A stretch of DNA of 64,000 nucleotides from Bog-756 sp963699105. Its GTDB lineage: Bacteria > Actinomycetota > Acidimicrobiia > Acidimicrobiales > RAAP-2. The notes under the pieces were generated by a model, which was not told the DNA's origin, searched no databases, and saw only the letters and a program-made list of their open reading frames with translations. The translations under genes were made by a program, and so were the position numbers. Numbering within the stretch: position 1 is the first letter of the stretch; each line of letters begins with the position of its first letter. Where the stretch lies: contig CAVOTI010000003.1 of the NCBI GenBank assembly GCA_963699105.1, forward strand, positions 124,001-188,000. The letters are read 5' to 3'. Shown piece by piece: positions 7,169-17,277 of this stretch.

Positions 7169-8782
7169 ATGACCCAACAGCCAGACACTCCCGACCAGGG
7201 CCTGCTGAGGCGACGCGATGCACCGGACTGGCTGATTCTGGCCCTGGCCTGCGTGGCCCAGTTCATGGTGATCCTGGACGTTTCGGTGGTGAACGTCGCC
7301 TTGCCGTCGATCGGCCGCGATCTCCACTACTCGGCCGTGGGACTGCAGTGGGTGGTGAATGCCTATGTGCTCACCTTCGCCGGCTTCCTCCTGCTCGGCG
7401 GAAGGGCCGCCGACTCGTTCGGCCGGCGCAAGATCTTCCTGTTCGGGTTGTTCCTGTTCGTCGGGGCCAGCCTCGTCGGAGGCTTTGCCCAGTCCGCCGG
7501 ATGGCTGACGGCGGCCCGGGCCGTCCAGGGCATCGGGGGCGCCGCCCTCTCCCCCGCCACCCTGACCATCATCATCACCACCTTCTCCGGTCGGCAGCTG
7601 GCCCGAGCCCTCGGCCTGTGGAGTGCCATGGGTGGGGCGGGGGGGGCGGTCGGCGTGCTTCTCGGCGGGATTCTCACGGCCGAGCTCTCGTGGCGGTGGG
7701 TGCTGTTCATCAACGTGCCCATCGGCCTGGTGACCGCGGTGGCCGCCATCGTCTTTCTGGGCGAGGCACGAGGCACCGGACCCCGACAACGACTGGACGT
7801 TCCGAGCGCCGTCACCGTCACCGCCGGACTGGCCGCCCTCGTCTATGCAATCGTCGGCACCGACCAGTACCCGTGGGGGTCGGCCCACACCCTCAGCTGG
7901 CTGGCGGCGTCGGCCGTGCTCCTCGGTGTGTTCTTCGTGCTGCAGGTGCGCGGGAAGAACCCGCTCATGCCGTTGCGCCTGTTCCGCATCCGGGGGGTGT
8001 CGGGGGCGAACGTCATCATGCTCCTGGTGGGGGCGGTGTTCTTCTCGATGTGGTATTTCCTGTCGCTCTACCTCCAGGACGTGCTCCACTATGGAGCCCT
8101 GAGAGCCGGGCTGGCCTTCCTCCCGATGGGGATCGCCATCATCATCGGGGCTCAGGTCACCTCACGGGCCATGCCCCGCACGGGGATCCGACCCATGCTG
8201 TTCACCGGCACGGTCCTGGTCATCGCCGGATTCTTCTGGTTGTCACGCATCGGGGCCGGCAGCCATTACTGGAGTGCCGTCTTCGGTCCCGGAGTCATCA
8301 TCTCGTTCGCCCTCGGGCTGCTCTTTGCGCCCCTGGCCGCGGCGGCGACCATGGACGTCGAGCGCTCAGAGGCCGGCCTGGCCTCCGGCCTGCTCAATAC
8401 CTCCCGACAGGTCGGCGGTTCGCTCGGTCTGGCCATTCTGGCCACGATCGCCACCACCCACACGCACGCCCTCGAACAGTCCGGGGTGCCCATCGGGAGT
8501 GCGCTGGCCGACGGATACGCCCGAGCATTTCTCATCGGGTCGGTCATCGGGGTGGCGGCATTCTGTGCTGCCTTCATCATCCCGGCCAGAGCCGGGAGAT
8601 CGACACTGACGGCGGCCGCCACCACTCCCACCACCCCGGCGGCCACGGCCACCCCGGCAACGGCGGCGCCGGCGACTGCGGCAGCAGCGGCGGCGGCGGC
8701 GGCGGCGGCGGCGGACGACGGTGTCGACCAGGCCGTCCCCGATGCCCGGATTTCGGGAGTGATGAAGCCGGCCGACGGCTGA
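7169..8782 (+). CDS. MFS drug/proton antiporter, DHA2 (EmrB/QacA) family, 14 TM
   Basis: A 537-residue inner-membrane exporter. GGAGG at 7157-7161 fixes the start at ATG 7169 (MTQQPDTPD). The first helix carries the DHA2 signature CVAQFMVILDVSVVNVALP, and the A-motif loop reads GGRAADSFGRRKIF. About 14 hydrophobic helices follow. It would expel hydrophobic drugs or metabolites using the proton gradient. The C-terminal tail (about 480-537) is unusual: low-complexity Ala/Thr/Pro with a run of 13 alanines encoded by GCG/GGC repeats, then ADDGVDQAVPD. It is divergent from a methyltransferase; no regulator is adjacent. Confidence 0.9.
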   Translation: MTQQPDTPDQGLLRRRDAPDWLILALACVAQFMVILDVSVVNVALPSIGRDLHYSAVGLQWVVNAYVLTFAGFLLLGGRAADSFGRRKIFLFGLFLFVGASLVGGFAQSAGWLTAARAVQGIGGAALSPATLTIIITTFSGRQLARALGLWSAMGGAGGAVGVLLGGILTAELSWRWVLFINVPIGLVTAVAAIVFLGEARGTGPRQRLDVPSAVTVTAGLAALVYAIVGTDQYPWGSAHTLSWLAASAVLLGVFFVLQVRGKNPLMPLRLFRIRGVSGANVIMLLVGAVFFSMWYFLSLYLQDVLHYGALRAGLAFLPMGIAIIIGAQVTSRAMPRTGIRPMLFTGTVLVIAGFFWLSRIGAGSHYWSAVFGPGVIISFALGLLFAPLAAAATMDVERSEAGLASGLLNTSRQVGGSLGLAILATIATTHTHALEQSGVPIGSALADGYARAFLIGSVIGVAAFCAAFIIPARAGRSTLTAAATTPTTPAATATPATAAPATAAAAAAAAAAAADDGVDQAVPDARISGVMKPADG

Positions 8783-8785
8783 GGT

Positions 8786-8840
<55 letters not shown>

Positions 8841-8878
8841 AAGGCGTTACTCCGTGCTCGACTCCGGCCGCGAGCCGG

Positions 8879-10371
8879 TCACGTCGGCGACGTCTGGGCC
8901 GGGCTGGGCGGGGCGGGCTGGCCCTGCTCATAGGCCACGAGAAGACCGGGTTGCGGGTTGGCCGGGCTGGCCAATGTGGGCGGTTCGGGGAAGCTCATCT
9001 CCGAGATGTCTAGGAAGTCGGCGATATGGTGGCGGCATTGGCGTCTCGGTAGGTCAGGGCGGGCAGGTTCCACTGTTGCTCGATGGTGGCCAGCACCGAC
9101 GTGTGGTCGTGCACCACGTTGGTCACCCCGCTCTTCTTCGAGTAGGGGCTGACGATCACCGCCGGCACCCTGACGCCGTAGAGGTTGTAACCGCCGGGGT
9201 AGTCGGCCGGACCGATGTCGGGAGGAATGTCGTCGGGAGCGATCGCCGCCGGCGGGGCCACGTGGTCGTAGTAGCCGCCATGCTCGTCGTAGAGCCAGAT
9301 CAACAGCGTTGAACGCCACGCCGGCCCGGACATGGCGGCGTTGACCACCCGGGCCACGAACGCTTCCCCCAGCTGCACGTCCTCGGGGTTCTCCTCCGAC
9401 TCGGCCGTCGTCTCGATGTCGAGGTCGAACGAGGCGGCGAAGGTGGGAAACCGGGGCGGGCAGGTCGCCGACCACGCCGGGCATGACTCCCTGGACGGCG
9501 CCCATGTTGCAGTCCACCAGGCTCACGGCTGGGAGAGTCCCGGCCAAGGCGTCAGCATAGAACTGGGCGATGGAGGCCAGATGGTCGGGGTACTTGAGGA
9601 CGGTGTCGACCTGGATGGCCGAGGTGGGGGCGTCCGAGAAGTAGTTCAGCCACGGGATCTGGTGCCCGGTCAACTGGTCCCAGATGGTGCCGTTGGCCGG
9701 ATAGATATCGATGCTGTCGAGGTCGGTCGAGACCACCCCCGACGCCGTACCCGATATCAGGTACCGTCGGTTGGGGTAGGTCTGGGCCGGCACCGAGCAG
9801 AACCACCGGTTGGCCAGGGCGAAAGTCTTGGCCAACGAGTAGTAGAAGGGCAGATCGTCCTCGGTGTAATAGCCCATGGAGCCGGGTCCGGTCTGGGCGA
9901 AGCCGCTCATCTGCCCATCGGCGATCTGAATATGGGAATCATCCCAGGACTGGCTGCCCGAATCGGATGCCCCGATCTCACCGGCCTGGTGGTACACGTG
10001 CATCCGCTCGTTGTCGACGGGGTTCCAGTTGACCGGCTCCTCCTTCTTGTCGAAGCGGAAGCCATCGGCTTGGGTCGGCCCGACACAGGAAGCATGCCCA
10101 GGTAGTTGTCGAAGGAGTGGTTCTCCTGCATCACCAGGACTATGTGCTCGAAGGGGAAGGCGCCGGTGTACTCGCCCACCGGCAGGGACGGGTAGGGCAG
10201 GGCGCCGGGACCCCGCAGCTTCCGGGCACCGGCCGACAGTGACCGGGCGGCAGCCGGGCTCCCGCCCGACAGGGTCTCCAGCCCGAGCGGGGCGGCGACG
10301 CCCATTGCCGCCGCACCCAGCCCGGCACGCAGCACCGTTCGGCGGTCATAGCGGCGGGGCTGGTCGGTCAC
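8879..10371 (-). pseudogene. TAT-exported phosphoesterase (phospholipase C/acid phosphatase type), frameshifted
   Basis: The start at 10371 gives MTDQPRRYDRRTVLRAG, a twin-arginine signal, then EHIVLVMQENHSFDNYLGML, the hallmark of the PF04185 phosphoesterase family (PlcA/AcpA). The protein then continues only by changing frame three times: a missing base near 10088-10091 (after NYLGMLP), an extra C in a CCCC run near 9452-9457 (after VVGDLPA) and a shift near 9025 (before ADFLDIS). Between shifts the sequence is clean and family-like (WLYDEHGGYYDHVAPP, DHTSVLATIEQQW). An intact relative lies at 22368-24002. If the indels are real, only a short exported fragment is made. Confidence 0.85.
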
Positions 10372-10749
10372 TTCGCTCCTCGGTTCCTAGCGTTCGGTCC
10401 CCCCGCTGCGTGGCGGCGCCGTGGCCACCGCCACCACCAAATTCTTTACGAAAGTCGTCTCCTAGTGGGTTTGCAGAAGCTTAAAATTGTGTTGATAGGA
10501 GTTGAAAAATCGGCGCCGGCAACGTGAACCTCAGAACGTTCCGAGGCGTTGGCCCAGGTCTGATGGGGTGGCTGAACCGGTTGAGCCGTCCGGAGGGCAC
10601 GGATCGTCTCGAAGCCACCGGTCCGGCACCGGCAATTCATGCAACGGTCAGGCGGAGGTGTCTTGGCGTTCACCGTTGAGGGGTAACCTCGGAGAGGGAC
10701 GGATGAGCGTCGGTGGGTGTAATCCCGCCGCAGAATCCAGGAGGATCCC
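10372..10749. other. Divergent intergenic region, 378 bases
   Basis: It separates the phosphoesterase from the hypothetical gene at 10750. It is locally AT-richer around 10440-10510. I see no RNA gene. The AGGAGG site at 10739-10744 sets the start of the next gene. Confidence 0.5.
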
Positions 10750-11280
10750 ATGACAGCTACCAGCAGGCTCCGAGTGGCCATTTCCGACTCGGCCGAGGCA
10801 CTGGAGATTGTCAAACTCGAAGTCGAGGGGGCGACCGGCTGCTCGGCTCGACCCGAGTTCCAGGAGTCGGAGCTCGACGCACTGGTGGTCGAGATGCGAC
10901 TGGTCGACTCCGATCCTGCCGTCCTCAGCCTGGTGGCCCGGGCCATCGAGCGCACGTCTCCCGCCCTCGACGTGCTCGGTGTCTGGAGCGAGTCCCCGCC
11001 TGACCGCATGCCATCGGCGGTGACGACGAAGACGGTCTATTCCGGCACCGACGACTCGATGCCGGACATCGCCAAGCGGGCGGTGCGGGACGAGCTGCCC
11101 AGCGCCCAGTGGTATCCCCGCCGGGGCGGCGTCACCAGTGTTCGCCCGCACTGGCAGCTGGCTGTGCCGGCGCTGCTGGCCGACGGGGAGAAGGTGGTGG
11201 CGGTGCGCCGCCGCAACGGGTATTCACGCCGCTTCACGACTGATGATGCGGTCAGTACATGGTTGGGGCTGGCCGGCTGA
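10750..11280 (+). CDS. Hypothetical cytoplasmic protein, 176 residues
   Basis: A good AGGAGG site at 10739-10744 sets the ATG at 10750. The product is soluble, with a long acidic, hydrophobic-patterned N-terminal half (SRLRVAISDSAEALEIVKLE) and a basic C-terminal end (VVAVRRRNGYSRRFTTDDAV). There is no signal peptide, metal motif or known catalytic motif. The alternating acidic/hydrophobic pattern hints at an alpha/beta fold. It is a single-gene unit, divergent from the frameshifted phosphoesterase and convergent with the diguanylate cyclase gene. I do not recognise it. Confidence 0.6.
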   Translation: MTATSRLRVAISDSAEALEIVKLEVEGATGCSARPEFQESELDALVVEMRLVDSDPAVLSLVARAIERTSPALDVLGVWSESPPDRMPSAVTTKTVYSGTDDSMPDIAKRAVRDELPSAQWYPRRGGVTSVRPHWQLAVPALLADGEKVVAVRRRNGYSRRFTTDDAVSTWLGLAG

Positions 11281-11499
11281 CCCCGCTTCATCCTTGCCTG
11301 TGGCCCGCCGGCTGTCCCGGCCGCTGAGCCGCCGGGGGGAGACACATCAGATCGCCTGCGGGCACGATCTGATGCTGGCGGGCCCGGGGAGACAGTGGCC
11401 CTGCTCGAATCCATCGCCGGCCTGTGAGGTCACTGTCCGGCCGGGACCAGCCACTCGTCGTGCATCCCGCCCTACGAAGGGGTCGGTGGCCTACCGGGA

Positions 11500-12609
11500 C
11501 TATTCGTTGGGCACGTCGGACAATGGGCCCGGGTGGTGAATGGCAATGGCATCCCGCCCCGCTCGTTTCACTTGATAGAGGGCGAAGTCGGCATCATCCA
11601 TCAGATGCTCGACACTCGGCATCGATCGATCGAGACTGCCGACTCCGATGCTCAGGGTGACGGGAACCTCGAGGGCAGCAGGAAGATCTCGGCGAATGCG
11701 TTCGGCAACTCCCACTGCACCGGAGACATCGGTGTCCGGGAGGAGCAGGGCGAATTCGTCCCCTCCTATCCGGCTGACCAGATCGAAGGCCCGCCCACTG
11801 TGCCGCAGTACAGCTCCGACGCTGGCCAGCACATGGTCACCGACGACGTGCCCGTAGGTGTCGTTGACAGCCTTGAACTGATCGACATCGATGGCCAGGA
11901 GGCTGAGGGGGCTCCGACTGCGAACCGATCGGGTGATCTCCTCCTCCATCCGCTGACGGAGCACTCGGCGGACGGCGCAGCCTGTCAGTTCGTCGGTGGC
12001 CGCCATGTCGGCCAGGGCAGCCTGAAGCTCGGCCCCGTGTTGTTCGATGCGCGTCCGGTTGACAGCGGCAGCAACAGTGAGAACCGAGGCACCGGAAAGC
12101 GCGGCGATGAGAAGGAAGTTCCGGCCCGGAGAGCTGGCGACGTCACGATCGATCAGGGCCACCAGGGCCAACGAGGCCAGGGCGGCCACCCCACAGATCG
12201 CCGCGGCCCGGGGAGTGAACATCAGTGTTCCGTAGATCAAGGGAAGCATGAGCAGGATGAGGATGGGGCTGTTCATGCCGCCGTCCAGGATGGCGACGAT
12301 TGCCACTCCGAATGCCGACAGTGCCGTCCACGTCACCGAGTAGGTGACACACCACGGCTTGGCCGCCACCACCGGCGTCAGCGACATGCCCACCAGAGCC
12401 AACAGGAGCCAGAAGACCGCCACCGCCCACAGGATGGCGCGATGAGGTCCATCCGGTGTGAGGGCGAGATAGCCCATGACCACCAGCGTCTCGGCCAGGA
12501 AGATGGCAAATCCGATACGGATGTGCGTGAGCCAGAAGGTTCGCCACGCGATCCGTTCAGCGTCTGCCCCAAGTGCGCTGGCCAGCAGATCCTGCTTGTT
12601 GGAGTTCAT
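11500..12609 (-). CDS. Membrane-bound diguanylate cyclase (GGDEF, with I-site)
   Basis: A 369-residue protein: about six TM helices (residues 30-185), then a GGDEF domain (about 200-360). The active-site loop RIGGDEFALLL has intact GGDEF at 282-286, and the inhibitory site RAFD (273-276) lies exactly five residues upstream, so product feedback is expected. Metal-binding Asp residues are in LLAIDVDQFKAVND. The usual DxLTGLxNR box is degenerate (DELTGCAVRR). It would make cyclic-di-GMP from two GTP in response to a signal sensed by the membrane domain. ATG 12609 (MNSNKQDLL) begins the recognisable protein; the longer frame upstream is a shadow of the FUSC gene. Confidence 0.88.
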   Translation of the reverse strand: MNSNKQDLLASALGADAERIAWRTFWLTHIRIGFAIFLAETLVVMGYLALTPDGPHRAILWAVAVFWLLLALVGMSLTPVVAAKPWCVTYSVTWTALSAFGVAIVAILDGGMNSPILILLMLPLIYGTLMFTPRAAAICGVAALASLALVALIDRDVASSPGRNFLLIAALSGASVLTVAAAVNRTRIEQHGAELQAALADMAATDELTGCAVRRVLRQRMEEEITRSVRSRSPLSLLAIDVDQFKAVNDTYGHVVGDHVLASVGAVLRHSGRAFDLVSRIGGDEFALLLPDTDVSGAVGVAERIRRDLPAALEVPVTLSIGVGSLDRSMPSVEHLMDDADFALYQVKRAGRDAIAIHHPGPLSDVPNE

Positions 12610-12842
12610 GCGCGGCAGTGCCCTTCGACGGTATCCCCCGTTGTCATCGGCCCACCCGGGCCCCTGCTTTAAGCACCATCCCGACGGGGGGCTCGACCGA
12701 CCCGCTGAGCCCGGGACCGGGAGGTCGGCCGCCGGTGGAGCCAAGGTGGACGAAACGTCCGTTTGACCACGGTATTCAACTGGCCAAGGGCCCCGACCCA
12801 AGAGGGCCGGACCTCCGGATCTTCCTGTGTGCGGTCCCGTCG

Positions 12843-13967
12843 TCACGGTGGGAACGGACGTGACCAGGCCAGCGCCCGCCCGCTCCTCGTGCCAGCCGGC
12901 GTGGCCCGAACAGCCTCGACCGGAGCGATGAACCAGGCGGCGGCCATGGCGATGACGGCGCCGATGACAATGCCCTCGAGGCGGGTGACGAGCAAGCCGG
13001 GACCGTGGTCGCCGAGGTAGCCGTAGAGCAGCGCCAATGCCGCGGTCACGCCCGCGGCCCAGTAGCCGTAGCTGAACTCCCGAAGCCAAGAGGCAAGCGC
13101 CAGGACAGCGAAGATGGCCACGATGGCCCATCGGTCTCCCGGCGCCCACGCGCCGGACAGCAGGGTGGCCAAGACGGTGCCGCAGGCCGCCCCGGCCACC
13201 CGCAGGCCACATTTGCCAACCACCTCCCGACGACTCCGGTTTCCACTGGCCACCACGAAGGCAGTGAGCACGATCCAGGACACGTGGTCGGGGAAGAGCC
13301 AGCGGCCGACTACGAATGCCGTCCCGAGGCCGACGAACATCTGGGCGGCCATCCGCGTGCTCGCCGCACCGAAGACCTGCCGCCAGCGCCGTGGCGCCGA
13401 CCCGGGTACCGTCGGAGGGAGCGGGGTCTTCATCCGACCTCCAACATTGAACCCGCCGGCCTCACCGGCCAGCCGTGCGAAAGTGACCCACCCATAGGCC
13501 ATGGCCGCCATGGCCGTCGTCCACAGCACCGTGCTCATCACCGAGCCGGACGGCGGTGGTGCGACGAGCATGGCGACGAAGGGCAGAGTGGCCAGCGTGC
13601 CGGCCTTGGCGAATCCGGAACCGAAACGGCGAACGAAGATCGCTCCGGCCACTGCGGTGGCAAAGAGCGCACCCCCGATGGCCGGCTGCAGGACCGACAA
13701 CAGACTGACGGCGGCCGCCCCCGCCGCCGCAACCGGCAGGAGTACCGCACCGACCAGTGTGGCCTGGGCGTCGAGGTGACGCTGGGTCCGCCCGATGCTC
13801 AGTCCGAGAGCGACGGCCAGCACCGTCACATCGCCATGGAGCCCGCCGAGATCTTCGGCCAGCCAGGCGCTGAAGAAGCAGGCCAGCGTGGCGGCCATGG
13901 TGAGCCCGGCGGCGGGCAGCGCCCGTAGACCCCGATCGAAGTTGATCTCACTGAGTCGATGATCCAT
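12843..13967 (-). CDS. FUSC-family membrane protein (aromatic/fusaric acid exporter-like)
   Basis: A 374-residue integral membrane protein with about ten hydrophobic helices in two blocks separated by a basic cytoplasmic loop (GGRMKTPLPPTVPGSAPRRW). The second block begins TRMAAQMFVGLGTAFVVGRW and contains WLFPDHVSWIVLTAFVVASG followed by GNRSRREVVGKCGLRVAG, the FUSC_2 signature. Such proteins export aromatic acids or other weak organic acids. It is divergent from a MarR regulator with a palindrome between them, the classic plan for substrate-induced efflux. Confidence 0.82.
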   Translation of the reverse strand: MDHRLSEINFDRGLRALPAAGLTMAATLACFFSAWLAEDLGGLHGDVTVLAVALGLSIGRTQRHLDAQATLVGAVLLPVAAAGAAAVSLLSVLQPAIGGALFATAVAGAIFVRRFGSGFAKAGTLATLPFVAMLVAPPPSGSVMSTVLWTTAMAAMAYGWVTFARLAGEAGGFNVGGRMKTPLPPTVPGSAPRRWRQVFGAASTRMAAQMFVGLGTAFVVGRWLFPDHVSWIVLTAFVVASGNRSRREVVGKCGLRVAGAACGTVLATLLSGAWAPGDRWAIVAIFAVLALASWLREFSYGYWAAGVTAALALLYGYLGDHGPGLLVTRLEGIVIGAVIAMAAAWFIAPVEAVRATPAGTRSGRALAWSRPFPP

Positions 13968-14033
13968 TTTGGTACGTATAGCGAATTAACCCTTCGCGGC
14001 CCTCAGATTTCAGTTTCGAAGATATGGTCGGAT

Positions 14034-14047
14034 CTAATACGTGTTAG
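14034..14047. promoter_or_regulatory. Candidate MarR operator
   Basis: CTAATACGTGTTAG is a near-perfect palindrome (12 of 14 positions) ending 10 bases before the marR-type ATG. A second partial copy, TACGTATAGC, occurs at about 13973-13982 next to the divergent FUSC start. The pair would allow one regulator to control both genes. Confidence 0.55.
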
Positions 14048-14057
14048 CTTACTACTT

Positions 14058-14531
14058 ATGAGCGACGGCAGACTCGAGGCCCGGCGGGGCGTGGCCGCCG
14101 ACGTCCGCCGAGGCGTCACCCGGTTGGCCCACCGCCTGCGCGTCGAGCGTCCGGCCGACGCCCTCACGGCCAACAAGATCAGCGTGCTCAGCCATCTGCA
14201 CCGGAACGGACCGAGCACACCGGGAGAGATCGCCGCAGCCGAGCATCAACTTCCCCAATCGCTTACCCGGGTGTTCTCCGACCTCCAGATGAGTGGACTG
14301 GTGTCACGGGCGCCCAGCGAGCGGGACGGACGTGGGTCGGTGCTCTCCCTCACCTGGGCCGGGGAAAGCGCGTTGGCCCGGGACATGGCCCAGCGCGACC
14401 TGTGGCTTTCCGAAGCGCTCGGCGATCTCACGCCCGCCGAAGTCGACCTACTCAGCATCGCCGCCGGGCTGCTCGACAGGATCGCCGATCTGCCGGCCAC
14501 GGATTCGGCGTTCCATGAGCAGACGGCGTGA
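14058..14531 (+). CDS. MarR-family transcriptional regulator
   Basis: A 157-residue protein with the winged-helix MarR layout: an N-terminal helix (VAADVRRGVTRLAHRLRVER), the HTH (GPSTPGEIAAAEHQLPQSLTRV), the wing (SRAPSERDGRGSVLSLT) and a C-terminal dimer helix. The usual DxRD wing motif appears as SERDGR. ATG 14058 is chosen because the palindrome lies just upstream and the longer frame reads through it. It probably represses itself and the divergent FUSC exporter until an aromatic ligand binds. Confidence 0.85.
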   Translation: MSDGRLEARRGVAADVRRGVTRLAHRLRVERPADALTANKISVLSHLHRNGPSTPGEIAAAEHQLPQSLTRVFSDLQMSGLVSRAPSERDGRGSVLSLTWAGESALARDMAQRDLWLSEALGDLTPAEVDLLSIAAGLLDRIADLPATDSAFHEQTA

Positions 14532-14621
14532 CCGGCTGATCGGGGCCGGCCCCGTCAGAGCCGGCCCGGCCCTCGACGGCCCGTCACCGGGACCTGGTCG
14601 ACCTGAGGACACGGATCCGTC

Positions 14622-14847
14622 CTAGCCGATGTTGCGTTTGCTGGGCACCACCAGGTGGAGATCGATGTCGGTGCCATCGAGACCGAAGCTGATGATCCGA
14701 CGGGGGTGGATGCGGATGAGCGGGCCCTCCGACACCGTCGGGTCCGAGGCCGGGTCGATGGCCTCGCCTTCTCCTCGTGGCGGTGGCCAGGCGCCCGAGG
14801 GATTGGCCGGCCAGGTAGTCGATTTCGATTGTTCGATGCGGGCACAC
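14622..14847 (-). pseudogene. Remnant of a PPOX-class (pyridoxamine-phosphate-oxidase fold) flavin protein
   Basis: Reading leftwards, IEIDYLAGQSLGRLATAT matches the opening of small actinobacterial split-barrel flavin/F420 proteins. After one frame change the typical end appears: DPTVSEGPLIRIHPRRIISF then GLDGTDIDLHLV and VPSKRNIG before a stop at 14624-14622. The middle of the barrel, normally about 60-80 residues, is missing, so this is an internally deleted relic rather than a sequence-error victim alone. It lies between the MarR gene and a frameshifted hydrolase. Family recognition rests on the two ends. Confidence 0.6.
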
Positions 14848-14948
14848 CGCTGCCGGTCACCGTCGCCGGGTTGCCGCGACGGCTAGCGTCGACCGCGGTC
14901 TCGGGGCTGTAGGTCGGGTCGAGACGCGGCGATCAGGGAGGGAATCGG

Positions 14949-16652
14949 GTGACAGGGACCAGAGTGACGGGAGGGCCAGCGCCAACTCCGAGGAAGGCCG
15001 CCCGACTCCGGTGCGTCCTCGGGACGGCGGTGGCGCTGACGCTCGGGGCCGGCGGCCTGGCCGCCTGCTCCTCCAGCACCTCGGCATCGCCGACGACGGC
15101 TGCCACTACGTCGGGCACCTGCCAGCCGCCTTCCAACTGGCGATCGACGACGGCCACAGCCGTAGCCGGGACACCGTCGGACTTCGATCTGACCTCGTTC
15201 GACGGTACGAAGATCCGGATCCACTGGTTTCCCGACCCGTCGGCCGATGGCCAGGCCCGCCCCACGGTGCTGATGGGGCCGGGGTGGGGCCAATCCGGAG
15301 AGACCGACACCTCGCCAGACCGGCGTCCAGGGGGCTATCAGCATCGCCCAGCTGTGGCAGGGCGGATTCAACGTACTGACCTGGGACCCGCGTGGATTCG
15401 GGAAGTCGTCCGGAGCGGCCGAGGTCGACAGCCCGAGCTTCGAGGGCCGGGACGTCACCGCCATCATCAACTGGGTGGCCCGACAGCGCGGCGTCGAGAT
15501 CACCGGCCCGGGGTGCCCCGGGTGGGAATGGTGGGCGAGTCCTACGGCGGGGGTATTCAATTCGCCGCCGCCGAGCAGGACTGCCGGATCGACGCCATCG
15601 CCCCGACCATCGCCTGGAACTCGCTGGGAACGAGCCTGGACAAGAGCCAGACGCCCAAGGAGGGCTGGAGCACCATGCTGCTGGCGAGCGTCGGCCTCGT
15701 CGGCCAAGCTGAACCCGGAGATCGACACGCGGCCGACAAGGAGATGAACTCGACGGGAACCATCGACTCCAAGGCCGTGGCGTTCTTCCTCGCTCGCGGG
15801 CCGGCCGCAGTTCCTGTCGAAGGTCAAGGTCCCGACCCTGATCCTGCAAGGCACGGTCGACGATCTCTTCACGCTCGACGAAGGGATCGCCAACTACGAG
15901 GCGCTCAAGAAGCAGGGAACGACGGTGTCGATGGCCTGGTTCTGCGGAGGCCACGGTGTCTGCCTGACCGACCCGGGTACCGCCATCGACGTCGCCAGCT
16001 CTCGCTGGCGTGGATGCAGCACTACGTGGCCCAGGACGGGTCGGTCAGCGTGCTCAAGGGATTCGAGTTCGTCGATCAGGACGGCACCTCGTACGCGGCG
16101 CCGGACGTACCCGTTGCCCGGGCGGTGCCCCGTGGTGGGCGTCCGGTTCGGGGACACTGGCCCTCGAGGCGGGAGGAGGGTCGGGACCTCCGACCGTCCC
16201 GCCCAACGCCCAGGCGGCCAACACCGTCGATGCGGTGGCCTACGCGGTGACGCCGGCTCCGGCGACCAATGCGGTGGACATCAACATCCCGATGGCCCAC
16301 AAGGCGATACTGGTGGGCGCTCCGTCGCTGTCGTTGACCTACTCGGGCACGGTCGCGGCCGGCACACCGACCGACCCGGGTCTTCGCCCAACTGGTCGAT
16401 CCGGCCACCGGGATCGTCGTCAACAACCAGATCACGCCCGATCCCGGTCACCCTGGACGGAAGGACGCACACGCTCGTGATCCCGATGGAGACGGTCGGT
16501 TACACCGCCAGTCCCGGGACGCACTCGACCTGCAGCTGGTGGCGACCACGGTGGCCTACATCACCCCGCAGCTCGGCGGCTCGGTCGATTTCCACAAAGT
16601 GGTCGTGTCGCTGCCGACCGTTCACGGCCTGGTGGTGCTCCAGGGCGGCTGA
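14949..16652 (+). pseudogene. Lipoprotein alpha/beta hydrolase with X-Pro-peptidase-like C-terminal domain, multiply frameshifted
   Basis: A GTG start with AGGGAGG upstream gives a lipoprotein signal ending in the lipobox LAAC. The protein is then followed only by switching frames at least seven times (near 15310, 15510, 15700, 15730, 15800, 16000, 16110 and 16375). The pieces join into a CocE/NonD-type hydrolase: FNVLTWDPRGFGKSSGA, the nucleophile elbow GESYGGG, an acid-containing strand ILQGTVDDLFTLDEG, the His region WFCGGHGVC and a beta-jelly-roll C-terminus ending VVLQGG. Only indels are seen, not internal stops within the right frame. It may be a decayed gene or badly resolved sequence. 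Confidence 0.75.
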
Positions 16653-16691
16653 TCGCCAACCCCCGGGGCACGGACCGGGGGCTCGGCCGAG

Positions 16692-17180
16692 TCAGCCCGT
16701 AGGTCCGACCGGACCGCGGGCCAGTCGTACCGGTGCGATCCGCACCAGGGCGTTGTAGGTGACCAGAGCGATGGCCAGATGCATGGTCATCAAGACGGCC
16801 ACGGCTTTGCCCGACTGGCCCTGATGGAGGATGTATATGTCCGGGAGCCACAGCACCAGCGTCACCAGAATCGCCAAACGGAAGAACAACCAACGAGGAT
16901 CAGACGAGACCCGGGTCACCACAGGCCAGGCAATACAGGCGATCAGCACTCCGATCACCGTCAACTTTCCGTAATCGGAGAACTGAAAGTGCACATAGCC
17001 CTTGGTCGACGGGAACACCCGGATGCCGATGGCGACGATCACCGCGTCGGCCAGCAACGATCCCAACAGCGAGACGATGGTCGCCACCACGAGGCGAACC
17101 CCGGAAGGCTGACGATGGGACGGCGTCCAATCGAGTCGGACCGCTCTCATGAGGGAATCGACTGAGTTCTCCTCGGACAT
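16692..17180 (-). CDS. Four-TM membrane protein, DUF6069-like
   Basis: A 162-residue protein with a short cytoplasmic head and four hydrophobic helices (about 28-52, 72-92, 100-116 and 127-147). The third helix is followed by WLPDIYILHQ, and the last helix has MHLAIALVTYNAL, a pattern I associate with DUF6069 membrane proteins of actinobacteria. The start at 17180 has AAGGAGA about 11 bases upstream. It is on the same strand as, and 97 bases after, the membrane operon at 17278-19078. Function unknown. Confidence 0.6.
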   Translation of the reverse strand: MSEENSVDSLMRAVRLDWTPSHRQPSGVRLVVATIVSLLGSLLADAVIVAIGIRVFPSTKGYVHFQFSDYGKLTVIGVLIACIAWPVVTRVSSDPRWLFFRLAILVTLVLWLPDIYILHQGQSGKAVAVLMTMHLAIALVTYNALVRIAPVRLARGPVGPTG

Positions 17181-17277
17181 CTTCGTGGTTCTCCTTGCCT
17201 GGGGGTCCGTACTGCTGGTTCATACCGGGATCGGGCTTCACTCCAGCCGCCACGGCCGGAGGGATGCGGTTCTCAGT

